Origin: Pseudomonadota bacterium
GTDB lineage: Bacteria; Pseudomonadota; Gammaproteobacteria; Halothiobacillales; Halothiobacillaceae
Direction: 5' to 3'
NCBI GenBank assembly: GCA_021795795.1
Contig: JAJYPA010000013.1
Coordinates: 1-51,791, forward strand
Length of the DNA: 51,791 nt
Positions 36,083-46,858 of this stretch are shown in pieces (positions within the stretch are counted from its first letter, which is position 1; each line of letters begins with the position of its first letter). A program made the position numbers and the translations under genes. The notes under the pieces were generated by a model that was given only the letters and a program-made list of their open reading frames with translations, ran no database searches and was not told the origin of the DNA.

Positions 36083-36835
36083 TCAGCCCATCCGGGCTTC
36101 GCGCATCAACTTCTTCATATCCGCAACCGCTTGGGGCAACCCGGTAAAAATCGAGCGGGCTATGATGGCGTGCCCGATGTTCAATTCCTCTATCTGAGGG
36201 ATGGCCGCAATCGCCTGCACATTGTGGTAATGCAGTCCGTGACCGGCATTGACTTGCAAGCCGACATCAGTCGCATCCCGTGCCGAACGGATGATATCGT
36301 TCAATATCTGCTTCTGACCGGCATCATCGAGCGTGTCGGCGTAATGACCAGTATGCAGTTCGATGACTGGGGCCTCACAGGCTACGGCCGCGTCGATCTG
36401 GCGTGGATCGGCATCGATGAAGAGCGACACGCGAATGCCGGCAGCCCGCAACCGGTCACAAGCAGTATGGATACGGTCAATTTGACCGGCAACATCTAAC
36501 CCACCCTCCGTCGTCAGCTCTTCGCGTTTTTCCGGCACCAGGCAGCAATCATGCGGTTTGACTCGGCAAGCAAACTCGATCATCTCTTCAGTGACGGCCA
36601 TCTCGAGGTTCATGCGCGTTTGCAACATCTCGCGCAGACGCAAAACGTCACGATCCTGAATATGTCGCCGATCTTCGCGCAAATGTAAGGTGATGCTATC
36701 CGCACCCGCCTGCTCCGCCAGCAACGCGGCATGAACCGGATCCGGATAGGTAGTTCCCCTCGCCTGCCGCAACGTTGCTACATGGTCGATATTCAGACCC
36801 AGAAGGGGGATCTGCGCGGTCAAACGATTGGTCAT
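36083..36835 (-). CDS. pdxJ: Pyridoxine 5'-phosphate synthase
   Basis: A 250-residue TIM-barrel enzyme closing the pyridoxine ring from 1-deoxyxylulose 5-phosphate and 3-amino-2-oxopropyl phosphate. [56 protein letters not shown] and [16 protein letters not shown] are typical. It lies between recO (113-nt gap) and acpS (7-nt gap) in the lepB-rnc-era-recO-pdxJ-acpS order. Confidence 0.96.
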   Translation of the reverse strand: MTNRLTAQIPLLGLNIDHVATLRQARGTTYPDPVHAALLAEQAGADSITLHLREDRRHIQDRDVLRLREMLQTRMNLEMAVTEEMIEFACRVKPHDCCLVPEKREELTTEGGLDVAGQIDRIHTACDRLRAAGIRVSLFIDADPRQIDAAVACEAPVIELHTGHYADTLDDAGQKQILNDIIRSARDATDVGLQVNAGHGLHYHNVQAIAAIPQIEELNIGHAIIARSIFTGLPQAVADMKKLMREARMG

Positions 36836-36948
36836 GGATGTGTATCCTTTTTAACTGAAGTTTTGTGAGCAATTGCTCGAGTAATTAAATGCCCGAGAAA
36901 TTAAGTGCCAGGAAATAAAATACAGTCCGGTTATTTCGGGCACAGGAG

Positions 36949-37671
36949 TTATTCACCTTCGCCCGGTTGGGCCTGCGTCCGCCACAACGCTCTACTGTGG
37001 AACGGGGCTGAACCAACGTGAGGCGCCAGCAGGCTTTGGAGCAGGTCACGAGCCTGACGACGATCTGCAGCATCACCGATTGCTTGATTTTCAGCAATGG
37101 CCTTCAAGACGTTGCCTGCCACAGGATACCCTCGCCCCCGTTGTTGCAGAATCCCCTCTTCGGGAGCCAACCAGTACATCGCCTGCGGGTCAATCGACTC
37201 CTGGGTATCGGCAGTCAATTGCCAATCAATCCCTACACCCAGTTCGGCCAGCAAGTCACGCTCAAATCCGCGCACCACCATACCAAAATCGACAGATTGC
37301 CCGGCCAATTCGGCCAGATGCTGTGCATAAATATTAAACAATACCGGCGCTGGCTCATGGCGATGTAACGCGCGCATCAGCAATTCGTTCAGATAGAATC
37401 CGACGGCAAGCGACTGACCATGCAGGAGTTGCGCATACCCTGCCGGCTCAATCTGTGTGGCTGTTTTCATGTCACCACGACCAGCCAGCATCATCTGCAG
37501 GCACTGAAAAGCCATCGGCCTGAGCGGGGATTTCTTGCCGCGGGTTCGCGCGCCGCGTTGATACGTGGTGAGTCGACCAAAGTCCTCAGTAAACCACTCG
37601 ACCAGCAAGCTGGTATCCCGCCAGGGGCGCGTATGCAACACAAAAGCACGTGTCATGAACACTGGCACCAT
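36949..37671 (-). CDS. recO: DNA repair protein RecO
   Basis: A protein of about 240 residues. The N-terminal OB fold (RAFVLHTRPWRDTSLLVEWFTEDFGRLTTYQRGARTRGKKSPL) is diagnostic; the C-terminal helical domain follows (YLNELLMRALHRHEPAPVLF). RecO anneals single strands and helps RecR load RecA on SSB-coated DNA. Start is uncertain: GTG 37677, ATG 37671 and ATG 37656 are all in frame and none has a strong RBS. It begins within 13 nt of the era stop. Confidence 0.92.
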   Translation of the reverse strand: MVPVFMTRAFVLHTRPWRDTSLLVEWFTEDFGRLTTYQRGARTRGKKSPLRPMAFQCLQMMLAGRGDMKTATQIEPAGYAQLLHGQSLAVGFYLNELLMRALHRHEPAPVLFNIYAQHLAELAGQSVDFGMVVRGFERDLLAELGVGIDWQLTADTQESIDPQAMYWLAPEEGILQQRGRGYPVAGNVLKAIAENQAIGDAADRRQARDLLQSLLAPHVGSAPFHSRALWRTQAQPGEGE

Positions 37672-37683
37672 ACGCACGCTGCA

Positions 37684-38610
37684 TTACTCGGGCAGCTGAT
37701 AACCAAGCGACTGAACCGCACGCTCATCATCCGCCCAGTCCTCTCTCACCCGAACCCATAAGCGCAGCATGACTTTGGTCTGCAACATCTGCTCAAGATC
37801 ATGCCGGGCCAAGCTACCGATGTCTTTGAGTTTCTTGCCGCCCGAACCAATGACAATACCTTTCTGACTATCACGCGCCACATAAATAACCGCGTCGATT
37901 TCAGTCAGATCCGGTTCCTCGCTGAATCGCTCGATCAGCACCGTGGTTTTGTAGGGTAACTCGTCGTGCAGTAAGCGCGCCATTTTTTCGCGGATAATCT
38001 CAGCAGCCATGAATCGCGTCGTGATGGTGGTCACTTCATCCGGGTCGTACATCGGCTCGCCCTGTGGCAGGTGTTTGAATATCAAATCAAGCAAGCCACC
38101 GAAGCCCCGGTCTCGATGCGCAGACAACGGATAAAGCGCCAAAAAGTCAAAGCGCGCCTGCATCTGGGCCAAAAAGGGGAAAAGTGCTGTCTTATCTGAC
38201 AGCAGATCGATCTTGTTGATCAGCAGGATCGTCGGCAGACCGGATTGCCGAATCAGTTCCAGCACACCCGCATCTTCTTCATTGAATCGACCGGATTGAA
38301 CGACGAACAGCACCAAATCCACGCCATCGAACCCACTGCGAGCCGTGCGATTGAGCTGGCGATTGAGCGCATCACTGCCGCCCTGATGAATGCCAGGGGT
38401 ATCAACGAAGACGATCTGGCCACGCGGCTCAGTAAAAATGCCGGTTATCCGATGTCGGGTCGTTTGCGGCTTGGGCGCTGTGATACTGATTTTCTGCCCG
38501 ACCAGACGGTTGAGCAGGCTGGATTTACCGACATTCGGCCGCCCGACAATAGCCACCTGACCGAATCGGTGAATAACCGTTTTTGCGCCTGAGGCAACCT
38601 TAAACTCCAT
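37684..38610 (-). CDS. era: GTPase Era
   Basis: A 308-residue GTPase with C-terminal KH domain. G1 is GRPNVGKSSLLN, G3 DTPG in VFVDTPGIHQ, G4 NKIDLL; the KH domain shows GIVIGSGGKKLKDIG. It acts in 16S rRNA maturation and 30S assembly. Start ATG directly abuts the rnc stop, so the pair is co-translated. Confidence 0.96.
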   Translation of the reverse strand: MEFKVASGAKTVIHRFGQVAIVGRPNVGKSSLLNRLVGQKISITAPKPQTTRHRITGIFTEPRGQIVFVDTPGIHQGGSDALNRQLNRTARSGFDGVDLVLFVVQSGRFNEEDAGVLELIRQSGLPTILLINKIDLLSDKTALFPFLAQMQARFDFLALYPLSAHRDRGFGGLLDLIFKHLPQGEPMYDPDEVTTITTRFMAAEIIREKMARLLHDELPYKTTVLIERFSEEPDLTEIDAVIYVARDSQKGIVIGSGGKKLKDIGSLARHDLEQMLQTKVMLRLWVRVREDWADDERAVQSLGYQLPE

Positions 38611-39342
38611 TTACCGCCCAGACCCAATGCGATTATGTTGCGCCTTTGTGAGCGCTTCAAACATCGACTCAGCAGCCGCTTGCTCCGCCTTGCGCCGGGA
38701 ACTACCACACCCAACGGCCGTCAGCTGCGTATCATTCAAACGACAAGTCACTTCAAACACTTGCTTGTGTGCCTGCCCACTGATCTTTGTCACTTCATAG
38801 GATGGCAATTCACGCTTGCTGCCTTGCAACCATTCCTGTAATCGGGTTTTCGGGTCCTTGAGGCTTGCGGCGTCGGGCAAGTCTTGCAGCATGCGTTCAA
38901 ATAAGCGCACCAGTAAGGCCTGAACAACCTCAAAACCCTGATCGAGATACACGGCCCCGATCGTTGCTTCGAGTGCATCCGCAAGAATTGAGTCACGGCG
39001 GAAGCCTCCGCTTTTCAGTTCGCCCGACCCAAGAACCAAATAGTCCCCCAAATCCAGCTCCCGAGCAATGACGGCAAGACTTTCCTCTCGCACAAGACTC
39101 GCTCGCCAGCGCGAAAGTTCACCTTCCGTTGCCTTTGAATGCATTGTGTAGAGTTGATGGGCAATCACCAGATTGAGTACGGCATCACCGAGAAACTCTA
39201 GGCGCTCATTATTCATGTTGCCCGCCGAGCGATGGCGGAGCGACGTCTCAAGTAGCTCGGGGTTGGAGAAGGTAATACCGATGTGCTGCGCCAGCTTCTC
39301 CGGCGCAGTCACAAACGGGCTATTCGACATAAGGGATGACAT
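38611..39342 (-). CDS. rnc: Ribonuclease III
   Basis: A 243-residue endonuclease for double-stranded RNA. The signature NERLEFLGDAVLNLVIA contains catalytic acidic residues, with a second acidic site near DALEATIGAVYLDQG, and a C-terminal dsRBD (DPKTRLQEWLQGSKRELPSYEV.. GSSRRKAEQAAAESMFE). It matures rRNA and regulates mRNAs. ATG 39342 and ATG 39330 are both possible; the former overlaps the DUF4845 gene by 23 nt. Confidence 0.95.
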   Translation of the reverse strand: MSSLMSNSPFVTAPEKLAQHIGITFSNPELLETSLRHRSAGNMNNERLEFLGDAVLNLVIAHQLYTMHSKATEGELSRWRASLVREESLAVIARELDLGDYLVLGSGELKSGGFRRDSILADALEATIGAVYLDQGFEVVQALLVRLFERMLQDLPDAASLKDPKTRLQEWLQGSKRELPSYEVTKISGQAHKQVFEVTCRLNDTQLTAVGCGSSRRKAEQAAAESMFEALTKAQHNRIGSGR

Positions 39343-39706
39343 TCACAGAGTGCGTGAATGAAGCCACGACCGACAAGTTACCAACGATATCCGCTCGCCC
39401 TTCGTAATTGTAGGTCACCTTGAGGCCAGTACCGGATGGCGTGATTTTGAAATCTTTGGAGGTAATGTTATCGATCTCATTGATATCAAGTTGCTTATCA
39501 ATCGTGCTACGAATCTGCGTCGCGTCACCATGAAAGCTCTCAAGCTGCTTGAAAATGCTGCTGATCTTCTGGTCGGTCAAATAAAGCGGCACTACCTTCA
39601 TCAACAGGATGGCCAGAAAAAAGGCAATAAAGGCGTACATAATCAAACCGATCAGGGTCATGCCCGATTGGTGACGACGACTTGCGATACTGTGATCAAG
39701 CTTCAT
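39320..39706 (-). CDS. DUF4845 domain-containing membrane protein
   Basis: A 128-residue protein with a prepilin-like N-terminus: RRHQSGMTLIGLIMYAFIAFFLAILLMKVVPLY, where a short basic leader precedes a hydrophobic helix. DUF4845 proteins commonly sit between lepB and rnc in this order, and their function is unknown. ATG 39706 is preceded by GAGGGA at proper distance; the frame is open to 39745. It overlaps the rnc start. Confidence 0.88.
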   Translation of the reverse strand: MKLDHSIASRRHQSGMTLIGLIMYAFIAFFLAILLMKVVPLYLTDQKISSIFKQLESFHGDATQIRSTIDKQLDINEIDNITSKDFKITPSGTGLKVTYNYEGRADIVGNLSVVASFTHSVNVIPYVE

Positions 39707-39757
39707 GCAATTGTCCCTCTTCCTTAAATAATCAAAAAGCATCAAAAATCCGAAGCA

Positions 39758-40594
39758 TCAATGAATGACCTTGCCGATACGGCCGGCATCAAATTTGCCG
39801 TCTTTCCAATCCCAATGCAACCAAATCATGAAGGCTTTGCCCACAAGATTTGCTTCCGGTACGAATCCCCAGTAACGGCTATCGTTACTGTTGTCTCGAT
39901 TGTCGCCCATCATAAAATATTCATGGGGTGGCACAACCCAATCACCGTTTTTTTCGTAACCATCCTTTTCGAACAGAACATCATGCTTGACGCCCAGCAG
40001 ATCCTCACGATAAACGTCAGCTCCTGCCATTCTCATACCGTCGTCGCCTGGGTAGACACCAACATAAGTTTCGGGAATAGGCGTGTCGTTCACCCAGAGC
40101 TTATTGCCCTCGACGCGAATATGATCACCCGGAACGCCGATTACCCGTTTGATGTAATCGACCTTCGGATCATTGGGATAACGGAACACCGCAATATCAC
40201 CCCGCTTCGGTTCCCAGGTTGGCAGTATCTTGGTGTCCAGTACCGGCAGCCGCAAGCCATAACTGAATTTATTGACCAAAATAAAATCGCCCACCAGCAA
40301 GGTCGGCATCAACGAACCTGAGGGAATACGGAATGGCTCAACAATGAACGAACGCACGACCAGAACCACAAGGAGAATAGGGAAAAAGGAACGAGCATAA
40401 TCGACCAGCAGGGGTTCGTGGAGGACAACCGGCGCACCATCGGCAACCACACCTGTAGCCGCCTTGCGGACACGCGCCTTTTTGAAAAACAGGCTGTCAG
40501 TCAACCAGATCAAACCGGAAATCAGGGTGCCCAACACCAGTATCAATGTAAAATCCAAAATCACTCTCCCCGAATTGGTGTTATTTGTTGGCAT
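39758..40594 (-). CDS. lepB: Signal peptidase I
   Basis: A 278-residue inner-membrane peptidase that removes signal peptides from exported proteins. Two N-terminal membrane segments (about 12-32 and 70-87) precede the catalytic Ser 94 in PSGSLMPTL and Lys 149 in [12 protein letters not shown]; the late box is [12 protein letters not shown]. It overlaps the lepA stop by 14 nt, as expected for the lepA-lepB pair. Confidence 0.95.
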   Translation of the reverse strand: MPTNNTNSGRVILDFTLILVLGTLISGLIWLTDSLFFKKARVRKAATGVVADGAPVVLHEPLLVDYARSFFPILLVVLVVRSFIVEPFRIPSGSLMPTLLVGDFILVNKFSYGLRLPVLDTKILPTWEPKRGDIAVFRYPNDPKVDYIKRVIGVPGDHIRVEGNKLWVNDTPIPETYVGVYPGDDGMRMAGADVYREDLLGVKHDVLFEKDGYEKNGDWVVPPHEYFMMGDNRDNSNDSRYWGFVPEANLVGKAFMIWLHWDWKDGKFDAGRIGKVIH

Positions 40595-42389
40595 CCATTT
40601 GCAAAACAGCCAGGAATGCCTCTTGTGGCACCTCGACCTGACCGATTTGCTTCATGCGTTTCTTGCCTTTCTTTTGCTTATCGAGCAACTTGCGTTTTCG
40701 AGAGACATCCCCGCCATAGCACTTGGCCAGCACGTTCTTGCGCAGGGCCTTCACCGTGCTGCGCGCAATGATTTTGGCACCGATGGCCGCCTGAACCGCT
40801 ACTTCGAACATCTGTTGCGGAATGAGTTCCTTGAGCTTCTCGGATAAATCCCGGCCCCGGCTTTGAGCGATGCTGCGATGCACGATCAACGACAGCGCAT
40901 CGACGATTTCGCCATTGATTAGCATGTCCATTTTGACGAGATCGGCATCCTGGAAGCGGACAAACTTGTAATCGAACGAGGCATAGCCCCGGCTCACCGA
41001 TTTGAGCCTGTCGAAGAAATCGAGCACTACTTCGCCCAGTGGCAACTCGAAAACAAGCGTGACCTGCTTGCCCGCGTAACTCAGATTTTTCTGCACGCCA
41101 CGTTTCTCAATGCAAAGCCCGATAACCGCACCGACATACTCATCGGGGCAGAAAATGCTTGCCTCAATTATTGGCTCGCGCAGCTCCTTGATATTACTCA
41201 CATTAGGGAGCTGGGCGGGGTTGTGAATTCGATAGGTCGAACCATCGTTTTCTACAATTTCATACACAACCGTCGGCGCGGTGGTAATGAGATCGAGGTC
41301 ATACTCGCGCTCCAAGCGTTCCTGCACGATCTCCATGTGCAACAAACCGAGGAATCCGCAGCGAAAGCCGAATCCAAGTGCCTGTGAAACTTCGGGTTCG
41401 AAATGGAGTGCTGCGTCATTGAGTCGCAATTTGCGTAGGGCTTCGCGCAGATTTTCGTAGTCTTCACCCTCGACAGGATACAAACCGGAAAACACCCGAG
41501 GCTGCATTTCCTTGAAACCGGGCAAAGCGACGGTAGCGCCATTTTCGGCGTCGGTCAGGGTATCACCGACCTTCGCCGAATCGATATTCTTGATCCCTGC
41601 GATCACAAACCCCACATCACCGGCATAAAGACCTTCGCGCGCGAGCGTCTTGGGCGTGAACACACCCACTTTTTCGACCTGAAAAATATCCCCCGTGCCC
41701 ATGGCTTTGATTTTGCGCTTCGGCACGATAGCGCCGTCTATAACGCGTACCAGTGCAACGACGCCGACATAGTTATCAAACCAGGAATCGATGATCAGCG
41801 CCTTGAGCGGGCCTTCTTCGTTTCCGACGGGCGCGGGAATCTCCTCGATCAGGCGTTCAAGCACATCTTCGATACCCACCCCGGTTTTGGCGGATGTAAG
41901 GACGGCGTTCTCAGCATCGATGCCGATAACGTCCTCGATTTCCTGTTTGACGCGCTCTGGCTCAGCCGACGGCAGATCAATCTTGTTCAATACAGGCACA
42001 ACGGTCAGACCAAGATCAATCGCGGTATAGCAGTTGGCTACCGATTGCGCCTCAACGCCCTGTGATGCATCCACCACCAGCAACGCGCCCTCGCAGGCCG
42101 CCAGTGAGCGCGAAACCTCATAGGAGAAATCCACGTGCCCGGGGGTATCAATGAAATTCAGACGGTAAACCTTGCCGCTACGTGATGTGTAGTCGAGTGA
42201 GACACTTTGCGCCTTGATGGTGATGCCCCGCTCCCGCTCCAGATCCATCGAGTCGAGCACCTGCTCATCCATTTCTCGCGCACTCAAGCCACCGCACAAC
42301 TGAATGATGCGGTCTGATAATGTTGATTTACCGTGGTCGATATGGGCAATAATCGAAAAATTACGAATCAGCGAGAGCCGTTCGGACAT
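40581..42389 (-). CDS. lepA: Elongation factor 4 (LepA)
   Basis: A ribosomal GTPase of about 602 residues. G1 [10 protein letters not shown], effector [12 protein letters not shown]3 DTPGHVDF, G4 NKIDLP; the C-terminal domain characteristic of LepA ends [19 protein letters not shown]. It back-translocates or remodels stalled ribosomes and affects initiation. ATG 42389 ([10 protein letters not shown]) is used; TTG 42401 would extend it by four residues. TATACT at 42496-42501 (minus strand) is a possible -10 box without a good -35. Confidence 0.95.
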   Translation of the reverse strand: MSERLSLIRNFSIIAHIDHGKSTLSDRIIQLCGGLSAREMDEQVLDSMDLERERGITIKAQSVSLDYTSRSGKVYRLNFIDTPGHVDFSYEVSRSLAACEGALLVVDASQGVEAQSVANCYTAIDLGLTVVPVLNKIDLPSAEPERVKQEIEDVIGIDAENAVLTSAKTGVGIEDVLERLIEEIPAPVGNEEGPLKALIIDSWFDNYVGVVALVRVIDGAIVPKRKIKAMGTGDIFQVEKVGVFTPKTLAREGLYAGDVGFVIAGIKNIDSAKVGDTLTDAENGATVALPGFKEMQPRVFSGLYPVEGEDYENLREALRKLRLNDAALHFEPEVSQALGFGFRCGFLGLLHMEIVQERLEREYDLDLITTAPTVVYEIVENDGSTYRIHNPAQLPNVSNIKELREPIIEASIFCPDEYVGAVIGLCIEKRGVQKNLSYAGKQVTLVFELPLGEVVLDFFDRLKSVSRGYASFDYKFVRFQDADLVKMDMLINGEIVDALSLIVHRSIAQSRGRDLSEKLKELIPQQMFEVAVQAAIGAKIIARSTVKALRKNVLAKCYGGDVSRKRKLLDKQKKGKKRMKQIGQVEVPQEAFLAVLQMDANK

Positions 42390-42572
42390 GGTTCTACTCA
42401 ATAGTTTTTAAAGGGCGCACCGCGACGCTGCGCTCATGGAATCCAGATACCAGTGAATCAGACGCAAACGCGATAGATTCACCGTAAAGCGGCGAAGTAT
42501 AACCGATTCGGCCAATTTTACTCGGCGCCTTGCAACCGGAAGACCAGAGGACATTGCCTCCATTGACAATCA

Positions 42573-44054
42573 TCAGTCGGCTTGAAGCGAGAGGGCAACA
42601 TAATGCTGTTGGTCACCACGGCGCATGAGAACCGCATTGGGCCTGTCCTTGCGGGCTGACTCGAAGGCTTTCTGTGCAGCGTCCAGGGAATTCAATGCGC
42701 GCTGATTCAGCGTGAGCAGGACATCCTGGGCCGCCAGCCCCGCTTTCGCGGCCGGGCTGTTGGGCTCTACGGCCTTGACACGGATCGTGCCGCCATCGTC
42801 CGTCAAGAGCAGGCCAAAATCTTCCACAATTAAGTCATGGGATTTCATGGACTGAACCTGCATCGGTGCATGTTGAGGCAATGCAACCAGCTTGATTAAT
42901 ACGGAGTGCGCTTTACCTTTTGTCACTACATCAAGGCGCACGTCGCTTCCCGGTGGAAGAACGCCGATGGTTTGTGGCAAGTCGGCAGATTCCGTAATCG
43001 GGTGGCCATTGGCAGCGATAATGACATCGCCAGGTTGCAGCGCGGATTGCTCGGCAGGTGACCCTGAAACGAATCCGGTCACCAACGCACCCTTGGCCCG
43101 GTCAAGGCCCATGGCTTGGGCCATTTCACGATTCAGGGATTGAATCTGAACACCCAGAAAGCCACGATCAACCCTACCGTGCTGCTTTAATTGTTCCACC
43201 ACCTGCAAGGCGTAATTGATCGGGATGGAGAACGAAAGACCATTGTAACCGCCTGATTCTGTGAGAATCTGAGCATTGATACCAATAACTTCGCCCTCCA
43301 CATTAAAGAGCGGACCGCCCGAACTACCCGGATTGATGGCAACATCGGTCTGCAAGTACGGAACATACCGCTGATTGTCATCACCCGGCAGTGATCGCCC
43401 CTTGGCGCTGACGACACCGGCCGTGACAGAATGATCAAACCCGAAAGGCGACCCGATCGCCACCGCCCATTGCCCGGGTTTAACTTGGTCGGAATCACCA
43501 ATTTTAACGGGTTTGAGCCCTTTGGCATCAATTTTAAGCAGTGCTATATCACCGGCCTTATCACTACCCAGAACCTTTGCTTTAAGTTCACGACCATCTG
43601 CCAGCCGAACGTAAATTTGTGATGCGCCATCGATCACATGCTCGTTCGTTAAAATTTCACCATCCTGACTCAGGACGAATCCCGAACCGCTACTTGATTC
43701 AGGCTCGACCGGCTGCGTTGGCTCCTGAGGCGCCGATCCACCGGGCGCCTGACCATTGAAGCCAAAAAACTGACGGAAGAAATCATTGAGTTCACTGTTA
43801 TTCCCGCCTTGATTTGGGGTATCCGGCATGGCCGCCAATGGGACAATGGCACTCACATTGACCACAGAGGCATTATTGGCCACAACCAACGCAGAAAAGT
43901 CGGGTAAACCGGTGACTTGTGCCTCTGGCTTTTGGTCATCACAAGCCGCGAGCGAGATGGCCGCAACCAAGACTAGGGCCGACCAGAACAATCGACGAAA
44001 AGCTGCAAGAGAAAATAACAAAGCATTCACCGTGATGGGTACCCAGAGTTTCAA
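42573..44054 (-). CDS. mucD: Do/DegP-family periplasmic serine protease with lipoprotein signal (MucD-like)
   Basis: A protein of up to 493 residues. The trypsin-like domain has His 139 (LTNEHVID), Asp 169 (GDIALLKI) and Ser 245 (NPGSSGGPLF); two PDZ domains follow (about 290-385 and 400-490). HtrA proteases degrade misfolded envelope proteins. Unusually, the signal sequence ends ISLAAC (Cys 38), a lipobox, followed by Asp-Asp. By the Lol +2 rule Asp at +2 keeps lipoproteins in the inner membrane. The start is uncertain: TTG 44054 overlaps the hom stop (TTGA); GTG 44030 is an alternative. No ATG exists before the signal peptide. Confidence 0.88.
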   Translation of the reverse strand: MKLWVPITVNALLFSLAAFRRLFWSALVLVAAISLAACDDQKPEAQVTGLPDFSALVVANNASVVNVSAIVPLAAMPDTPNQGGNNSELNDFFRQFFGFNGQAPGGSAPQEPTQPVEPESSSGSGFVLSQDGEILTNEHVIDGASQIYVRLADGRELKAKVLGSDKAGDIALLKIDAKGLKPVKIGDSDQVKPGQWAVAIGSPFGFDHSVTAGVVSAKGRSLPGDDNQRYVPYLQTDVAINPGSSGGPLFNVEGEVIGINAQILTESGGYNGLSFSIPINYALQVVEQLKQHGRVDRGFLGVQIQSLNREMAQAMGLDRAKGALVTGFVSGSPAEQSALQPGDVIIAANGHPITESADLPQTIGVLPPGSDVRLDVVTKGKAHSVLIKLVALPQHAPMQVQSMKSHDLIVEDFGLLLTDDGGTIRVKAVEPNSPAAKAGLAAQDVLLTLNQRALNSLDAAQKAFESARKDRPNAVLMRRGDQQHYVALSLQAD

Positions 44055-45400
44055 CTGACCAGCGATTCAACCCGAAGGCGAACAATGGGTTCGCAGACTT
44101 CGTCGAGCGCCTGAAGCGACTCAATGGCAGCATTCATTATGGCCTCTCGCATCGGGTGCGTCAGCAGCACAATGGGCAAATGCAAGGTTTCGTCACTTGC
44201 CTCTTTCTGAATCATCGCTTCGATATTGATGCCGAAATCAGCCAAGGTGCGGGCGATATTGGCCAGAACACCCGGTTGATCCAGCACGGTCAAACGCAGG
44301 TAGTAGCCGGTTTGAATTTCATCCATTGGCAGAATGGGAAGATCGGTCACCTGATCGGGCACCACGGCCAGATGGGGCACGCGGTGATTCGGATCGGCGG
44401 TCAATGTGCGCGCCACATCCACCAGATCAGCCACGACGGCAGAAGCGGTAGGATCAGCCCCTGCGCCCGCACCGTAGTACAACGTAGGGCCCACCGCATC
44501 ACCCCAGACCAGAACGGCGTTCTTGACGCCATCGACGTTGGCCAGTAACCGGCGCTCGGGGATCAGAGTTGGATGCACCCGCATCTCGACGCCATTTTCG
44601 TGCCGCCGGGCAAAGCCGAGGTGCTTGATTTGATAGCCCAACTCGCGCGCGTAACGAACGTCCTCGGTTTTGAGTGTGCTGATTCCCTCGGTGTAGACAC
44701 CGTCGAATTTAAGCGGCATGCCAAAGGCAATCGCCGCCAGAATCGATAGTTTGTGCGCGGCATCGATGCCTTCGACGTCGAAGGTCGGATCGGCTTCGGC
44801 GTAACCCAGCTTCTGCGCTTCGGCGAGCACATCACTGAAGCTGCGGCCTTCGTCGCGCATGGCCGTAAGGATGAAATTACCGGTGCCATTGATGATGCCG
44901 GCAAGCCACTCGATCCGGTTGCCCGCAAGGCCTTCACGGATGGCCTTGATAATCGGAATGCCGCCCGCCACCGCCGCCTCGAATGCCACGACGGTACCCT
45001 TGGCCTGCGCCAGAGCGAACAGTTCGTTGCCCTCGTGGGCAATCAGCGCCTTATTGGCGGTAATGACCGGTTTGCCCAGCTCAAGCGCGCGACGAATCAA
45101 CATGCTGGCCGGTGTCATGCCGCCCATGACTTCGATAATGACGTCGACATTCGGATTTTCGACGACATCCATCGGGTTGGTGGTCAGCAGAATCCCGTCA
45201 AGAGGACAAATACGCGGGGCACCCAGATTACGGGCCGAGGCATGAATCACATCGATGCGTCGCCCTGAACGACGCGCAATATCCTCTGCATTGCGCGTCA
45301 GAACGTTGACCACGCCCCCGCCCACCGTGCCCAGACCCAACAAACCGACGCGCAACGGCGGCAGCGCGACATCGGCATTCGTCACTTCAGCCACACTCAT
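44051..45400 (-). CDS. hom: Homoserine dehydrogenase
   Basis: A 449-residue monofunctional enzyme: NAD(P)-binding [17 protein letters not shown] near residue 18, then [15 protein letters not shown] and [20 protein letters not shown], with catalytic-region [18 protein letters not shown], and a C-terminal ACT domain ([23 protein letters not shown]) for threonine feedback. It converts aspartate semialdehyde to homoserine. The ATGA overlap with the upstream aminotransferase gene and with the downstream protease shows tight coupling. Confidence 0.96.
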   Translation of the reverse strand: MSVAEVTNADVALPPLRVGLLGLGTVGGGVVNVLTRNAEDIARRSGRRIDVIHASARNLGAPRICPLDGILLTTNPMDVVENPNVDVIIEVMGGMTPASMLIRRALELGKPVITANKALIAHEGNELFALAQAKGTVVAFEAAVAGGIPIIKAIREGLAGNRIEWLAGIINGTGNFILTAMRDEGRSFSDVLAEAQKLGYAEADPTFDVEGIDAAHKLSILAAIAFGMPLKFDGVYTEGISTLKTEDVRYARELGYQIKHLGFARRHENGVEMRVHPTLIPERRLLANVDGVKNAVLVWGDAVGPTLYYGAGAGADPTASAVVADLVDVARTLTADPNHRVPHLAVVPDQVTDLPILPMDEIQTGYYLRLTVLDQPGVLANIARTLADFGINIEAMIQKEASDETLHLPIVLLTHPMREAIMNAAIESLQALDEVCEPIVRLRVESLVS

Positions 45401-46623
45401 TTCGAAGACTCCGTCTGCTTACCCTGAAGCTCAGCTCGGCGAATCTCCTCTTTACGGAACATGGCTTTGATTCCACGAATCGCCTGGCGGGTGCGGTGCT
45501 CGTTTTCAATCAGGCCAAAACGGACATGATCATCGCCGTACTCACCAAAACCAATACCCGGCGATACGGCCACCTTGGCTTCTGCCAACAGATGCTTGGT
45601 GAATTCAAGTGACTTCATGTGCGAGAACTGCTCGGGTATTTTCGCCCAGACGAACATCGTCGCTTTCGGAATAACCACATCCCAGCCCGCAGAGATCAGA
45701 CCCTCACAAAGAACATCACGACGGCGCTGATACATGTCACTGATTTCCTTGACACAAGTCTGGTCGCCTTCCAGGGCCAGAATCGCAGCCACCTGAATCG
45801 GGGTGAAGGTGCCGTAATCGAAATAGGATTTGATCCGGGCCAGTGCGTTGACGAGCGTCGGATTGCCCACCATGAAGCCCACCCGCCAGCCCGGCATGTT
45901 GTAGCTTTTGGACAAGGTGAAAAACTCCACCGCAATATCCTTGGCGCCGGGTACTTCCATGATCGACGGTGCACGATAACCATCGAACACGATGTCGGCA
46001 TAGGCCAGATCATGCACGATCCAGATACCGGCTTCCTTGCAGATGGCCACCACTTTCTCGAAAAAATCCAGCTCGACACATTGTGTCGTCGGGTTGGCCG
46101 GAAAGTTGAGAATCAGCATCTTCGGCTTCGGCCACGTTTCCTTGATGGCGCGATCAAGCTCTTCGAAGAAATCTACATCGGGTGTGAGCCGCACATGCCG
46201 GATATCCGCATCGGCGATGATGCTGCCGTACGGATGGATCGGGTACGCCGGATTGGGTACGAGCACCGTATCGCCCGCCGACATGGTCGCCATGGCAAGA
46301 TGCCCTAAACCCTCTTTGGAGCCGATGGTGACAATCGCTTCCTTTTCCGGATCAATGTCGACGTCGTAACGCGTCTTGTACCAGTTCGCAATGGCTCTTC
46401 GCAGGCGCGGAATGCCTTTGGATTGCGAGTAACGGTGCGTGTCACCCCGACGGACGGCTTCAACCATTTTCTCGACAATGTGTGGAGGCGTCGGTTGGTC
46501 GGGGTTGCCCATGCCAAAGTCGATGATATCTTCCCCGGCCGCCCGCGCCTTCGCCTTCAATTCTCCAATAATATTAAACACGTAGGGTGGAAGGCGATTG
46601 ATGCGGGCGAATTGGTCGTTCAC
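45397..46623 (-). CDS. alaC: Alanine-type PLP aminotransferase (AlaC/YfdZ family)
   Basis: A 408-residue class I/II aminotransferase. [41 protein letters not shown], and the Schiff-base lysine in [16 protein letters not shown] are visible. Family members make alanine from pyruvate and glutamate; placed immediately before hom, a link to aspartate-family metabolism is common in this genomic context. GTG 46623 is preceded by AGCAGGA at 7-nt spacing. It overlaps hom by ATGA. Confidence 0.9.
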   Translation of the reverse strand: MNDQFARINRLPPYVFNIIGELKAKARAAGEDIIDFGMGNPDQPTPPHIVEKMVEAVRRGDTHRYSQSKGIPRLRRAIANWYKTRYDVDIDPEKEAIVTIGSKEGLGHLAMATMSAGDTVLVPNPAYPIHPYGSIIADADIRHVRLTPDVDFFEELDRAIKETWPKPKMLILNFPANPTTQCVELDFFEKVVAICKEAGIWIVHDLAYADIVFDGYRAPSIMEVPGAKDIAVEFFTLSKSYNMPGWRVGFMVGNPTLVNALARIKSYFDYGTFTPIQVAAILALEGDQTCVKEISDMYQRRRDVLCEGLISAGWDVVIPKATMFVWAKIPEQFSHMKSLEFTKHLLAEAKVAVSPGIGFGEYGDDHVRFGLIENEHRTRQAIRGIKAMFRKEEIRRAELQGKQTESSK

Positions 46624-46633
46624 GATAGTCCTG

Positions 46634-46660
46634 CTAGATCAAAAAACTAGATCAAAAAAA
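46634..46660. repeat. 13-bp tandem duplication upstream of alaC
   Basis: CTAGATCAAAAAA occurs twice in direct succession (46634-46646, 46647-46659) 11 bp upstream of the alaC start, with its RBS just inside the boundary. Slippage or an operator are both possible. Confidence 0.5.
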
Positions 46661-46828
46661 GAGTGTAGAAGAGAAAAGCATGGGTCACTCAAGCGGGTTT
46701 CGGCCCAAACGAGTTCCACCAAACGGGTTCTGTAAGGGTGCAGCGGATCTGGCACTAAAGACCCCACAGCCCAAGTAAAAGCCCAAGAAAAAACTGGGCA
46801 CAAGGATCAACAATAAATAGCGCCTCAA

Positions 46829-46851
46829 ACCGTGTCAATTTGTGACACGGT
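46829..46851 (-). terminator. Hairpin at the end of thrC
   Basis: ACCGTGTCA (46829-46837) and TGACACGGT (46843-46851) form a perfect 9-bp stem with a 5-nt loop, 7 nt past the thrC stop. On the minus strand TTTGAGG follows, so the T tract is short; it may terminate weakly or protect the mRNA end. Confidence 0.5.
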
Positions 46852-46858
46852 CGTGATG

